Source: Pseudoflavonifractor sp050943825
Lineage (GTDB): Bacteria; Bacillota; Clostridia; Oscillospirales; Oscillospiraceae
Assembly (NCBI RefSeq): GCF_050943825.1
Contig: NZ_JBMNPX010000013.1
Span: 1-64,000, forward strand
Direction of reading: 5' to 3'
Length of the DNA: 64,000 nt
A model generated the notes under the pieces. That model had not been told where the DNA came from and did not search any database. It was given only the letters and a program-made list of their open reading frames with translations. Both the position numbers and the translations under genes were made by a program. Below are positions 61,795 through 64,000 of the stretch, one piece after another; position 1 is the stretch's first letter, and every line of letters starts with the position of its first letter.

Positions 61795-63119
61795 GCAAAT
61801 ATCCAACAGGTCATACGGTCGGGGCTGTCTACAATGGAAACAGCGGAAACCCATACCTGGCAGCCATGCCGGACATGCTGTCACCGGAGCAATTTTTGCA
61901 AGCCGTTGCAAGCTACCCACCTATCCCACACGACTTAGCAAAAATGTCGTCCGAGGAGCGCCGGGGGCTGCTACCATCACTCTCCTCCATCTATGTACCG
62001 ATGCCGTTCCAGTATGCCATCTATGACACGCTATACCGGGCGATTGCCACGACATACCGTACAGCTGATGTGGTGGACTCGACCAGGGCAATCAATGCCT
62101 ACTACTGTGGCCGAGACACCAACTATGCCACGCAGGCAGACAGCGGGTCAATTTTGGGAGTCCCGGGATGCGGCAAAACAGCCACCATACGCCGGTGTCT
62201 ATCTACGATGCCGCAGGTAATCGATCATGTGGAGTACCAGGGACAGCCCTGTTACTGTAAGCAAGTGCTGTGGCTCCATGTTGAATGCCCGAGTGACTGC
62301 TCTGTCAAGACTCTTGGATTCTCTGTTATGGCTGCACTTGATCGGGCTATTGGCTCACATTATCTGGAATCGACGCAGGGACTACGGTCAGCATCTGCAT
62401 CCGCCATTGCAGTACAGACAAAAATCCTGTTTACCAACCATCATGTGGGGCTATTGGTAGTCGACGAGATTCAGAACGCAGTGCTGACTGCCCGTAAAAA
62501 TCGGCAGGAAAAGCCTCTGCTCCGATATCTGGTTGAGCTCACAAACGAGACAATGACCTCCATCTATTTTGTAGGTACACCGTTGGCGGAAGAATTGTTT
62601 ACTGCCCAGGAGCATCTCAAACGGCGCACCAGAGGCATCCGACTGGCACCATTTCGGCCGGACGGGGTCTATCTTGACTTTGTACGCAAGATATGGCCCT
62701 ATCAATACACCGCACAGGCGGCACCGCTGACCACATCCATCGGCAATAAGCTGTACGATTGCAGCGGCGGTATCCCGGCCTATGTGATTAAAATCTTTGC
62801 TGAGGCGCAGGCACAGGCCTTACTTATTGGCTGTAGCTCTATCAACGAAAAAGTGATCCAGCGGGCGGTCGATCTGTTGGCCATTAAGGTGCCCAGGACC
62901 TATGCGGCCGGAACTCATATCTCAGATTTTGAAATCGGGATGGATCCACCAGCGCCACCGTTGGAGCAAGAAGAAGTGCCACGGCAATACGCAAACAAAA
63001 GAGGACGCAAGGCAGCACAGCGGGATGATGGAGACCTGCTTATGGCGTACAACAAGAGTATTGACCTTGAGGCACACCTAAAGGAAAACGGATATCTGGA
63101 GGCGGATTATCATGGGTAA
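61791..63119 (+). CDS. tnsC: TnsC-like AAA+ target-selection ATPase
   Basis: AAA+ regulator that joins the target selector to the transposase. It has 442 residues. Walker A GVPGCGKT at 123-130, Walker B LLVVDE at 221-226, a sensor-type stretch IYFVGTPLAEELF, and a C-terminal extension. The ATGA overlap with tnsB shows coupling. Its length suits the larger Tn7-type TnsC rather than the short form of some CRISPR-associated elements. Confidence 0.93.
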   Translation: MSKYPTGHTVGAVYNGNSGNPYLAAMPDMLSPEQFLQAVASYPPIPHDLAKMSSEERRGLLPSLSSIYVPMPFQYAIYDTLYRAIATTYRTADVVDSTRAINAYYCGRDTNYATQADSGSILGVPGCGKTATIRRCLSTMPQVIDHVEYQGQPCYCKQVLWLHVECPSDCSVKTLGFSVMAALDRAIGSHYLESTQGLRSASASAIAVQTKILFTNHHVGLLVVDEIQNAVLTARKNRQEKPLLRYLVELTNETMTSIYFVGTPLAEELFTAQEHLKRRTRGIRLAPFRPDGVYLDFVRKIWPYQYTAQAAPLTTSIGNKLYDCSGGIPAYVIKIFAEAQAQALLIGCSSINEKVIQRAVDLLAIKVPRTYAAGTHISDFEIGMDPPAPPLEQEEVPRQYANKRGRKAAQRDDGDLLMAYNKSIDLEAHLKENGYLEADYHG

Positions 63120-63180
63120 CCCAAAACTGCACTGGGTCCCTGTTGCGCTTGCACATTTGATGGGGTTGCGCCGATGCTGA
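63112..63180 (+). CDS. 22-residue ORF linking tnsC to tniQ (possible translational coupler)
   Basis: ATG at 63112 overlaps the tnsC stop, and its TGA (63178-63180) overlaps the tniQ ATG (63174) in the pattern ATGCTGA. GGAGGCGG sits about 9 nt before this ATG, while tniQ itself has only a poor ribosome site. The peptide (MGNPKLHWVPVALAHLMG...) resembles nothing known. The arrangement suggests that ribosomes translate the short ORF and re-initiate on tniQ. Confidence 0.45.
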   Translation: MGNPKLHWVPVALAHLMGLRRC

Positions 63181-64000
63181 CCTATTTTCCCACGCCCTAC
63201 CCCGGGGAATGGTGGTACTCCGTCCTCTGCCGCTACCATGTGCGATCCGGGCATTCCAAGCACGCAACCACTATCAGTGAGCTATACGGTGGCCGGCCTA
63301 TGGTGCATGGCAGGCTTGTCCCTGGAGGCGACTGCGCCGCCATCTTGTCCAACTTGCCTTCTGGAGTACAGTCGATCGATGATGTACTTCAAAACCATAC
63401 TCTACTACCGTACTATACAAGATTTTTTCCAACGGACAAAAAACGGCAGGTATGGGAGGCATTACGGGTAGGCCGTGGATCAGGCATCACCAGTGTGCGG
63501 ACGCAGATGCCAGACGGCGTGGAGGGGCTCAAGTACTGCCCCACCTGTTATCTCTTGGATACAGAAAAATATGGGGAGGCATATTGGCACAGAGTGCATC
63601 AGATCCCCCTCTTGGGCTACTGCCCGATGCACAAGATCCCACTTGTTACTTTGCCCATCAAATTTTCGAGGTTGTCTGAGGTGTTTCTCCCACTCGGTTC
63701 TGTTCACTGTCAGGAAACTGTAACAGAAGGTACTGAGCCTTCGATAGAGCTACTGACGGACATCCTTGCGGCACTGCTATACGGAGACTATGCCCCAACG
63801 GTTGGATACAACAATCTGCATACCGCATTGATCAACGCAGGATATGGAGTGGACAAGATCAGCAAGTATCAGACCATGAGTGTTGCTAAAATCCAGCAAG
63901 CAGCCAGGAAGTATTATGGAATACAGATCTATGAGCAGTACTTTGCCAGCTTGTCTGCTGCTGTACTATCACGGCTCATAAATTGGAAGCTATCATCACC
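63174..64000 (+). CDS. tniQ: TniQ/TnsD-family target-site protein (3' end outside window)
   Basis: Sequence-specific target selector for Tn7-like elements. At least 275 residues are visible, without a stop before the window end. The N-terminus MLTYFPTPYPGEWWYSVLCRY is the TniQ opening. The zinc knuckle is C122-x2-C125...C150-x2-H153 within KYCPTC...YWHRVHQIP...YCPMH. A helical DNA-binding region begins near residue 195. Tn7 TnsD has 508 residues, so roughly half may be missing. It follows tnsC, giving the tnsA-B-C-D order. No cas gene is visible. Confidence 0.9.
   Translation, partial: MLTYFPTPYPGEWWYSVLCRYHVRSGHSKHATTISELYGGRPMVHGRLVPGGDCAAILSNLPSGVQSIDDVLQNHTLLPYYTRFFPTDKKRQVWEALRVGRGSGITSVRTQMPDGVEGLKYCPTCYLLDTEKYGEAYWHRVHQIPLLGYCPMHKIPLVTLPIKFSRLSEVFLPLGSVHCQETVTEGTEPSIELLTDILAALLYGDYAPTVGYNNLHTALINAGYGVDKISKYQTMSVAKIQQAARKYYGIQIYEQYFASLSAAVLSRLINWKLSS

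Noticed and set aside
59254..64000. CRISPR-associated transposon.
   Set aside because: No cas gene or repeat array is visible up to 64000. The TnsC and TnsD-like TniQ are of the DNA-sequence-targeting kind, though the unseen part could change this.
1..64000. tRNA, rRNA or classical insertion sequence genes.
   Set aside because: No cloverleaf-like segment with CCA-end features, rRNA core sequence or terminal-inverted-repeat transposase unit other than the Tn7-like element was recognised by eye; a dedicated scan was not possible.

Overview
The window reads as a chromosomal segment of a spore-forming, anaerobic, high-GC member of the Bacillota (class Clostridia). Gene content and protein style are most like Oscillospiraceae of the Flavonifractor/Pseudoflavonifractor type; this is an inference, since no search was possible. 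Support comes from a sporulation sigma factor (sigG), a YlmC/YmxH-type PRC-barrel protein, the redox repressor Rex, PolC, the DXP isoprenoid route (dxr, ispG), and a corrinoid-dependent methyltransferase locus. Codons end strongly in G/C through most of the window. This also produces many long but meaningless antisense ORFs.

Layout. 0.1-6.8 kb: arginine operon argH-argC(type 2)-argJ-argB-argD-argF. 7-12.3 kb: a large solute-binding-type lipoprotein, a divergent OmpR-type two-component pair, and a DegV protein. 12.5-23.3 kb: the growth operon pyrH-frr-uppS-cdsA-dxr-rseP-ispG-polC. 23.4-29.9 kb: a tightly overlapped histidine operon hisZ-G-D-B-H-A-F-I-E behind a strong promoter. 30-44.6 kb: mixed single genes and short operons (iron alcohol dehydrogenase, nitroreductase, rex, an SLH lipoprotein, a small Gly/Cys peptide, gltX, trpS, an undecaprenyl-phosphate sugar transferase plus UDP-GlcNAc 2-epimerase, a three-gene unknown module, a phosphodiesterase, coaX, sigG, an LCP ligase).

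44.6-55.9 kb is a coherent corrinoid C1 locus. On the minus strand it has a CobW-type GTPase, a RACo-type ferredoxin/ASKHA corrinoid reactivase, a MetH-activation-like protein and a PocR/AraC regulator. Divergently it has two corrinoid proteins, an MttB-family methyltransferase without an in-frame amber codon, a small membrane protein, a sodium:solute symporter, and an MtaA-type methyltransferase fused to a thioredoxin-fold domain. The predicted flow is import of a methylated amine (substrate unknown), demethylation onto the corrinoid protein, transfer of the methyl by the MtaA-like enzyme, and ATP-dependent reactivation of oxidised corrinoid.

56-59.35 kb: a YiiX-type hydrolase, the YlmC/YmxH protein, and rpsB-tsf with a strong promoter and terminator. 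From about 59.35 kb composition turns AT-rich and a Tn7-like transposon begins. It has an array of five ~23-bp repeats, a minimal TnsA-like nuclease with substituted active-site residues, TnsB (DDE), TnsC (AAA+), a 22-residue coupling ORF, and a TniQ/TnsD that runs off the window. Any cargo and the far end lie beyond position 64000. No tRNA, rRNA, CRISPR array or classical IS element was recognised. Apart from 59254-59699, no stretch longer than 300 bases lacks a gene.
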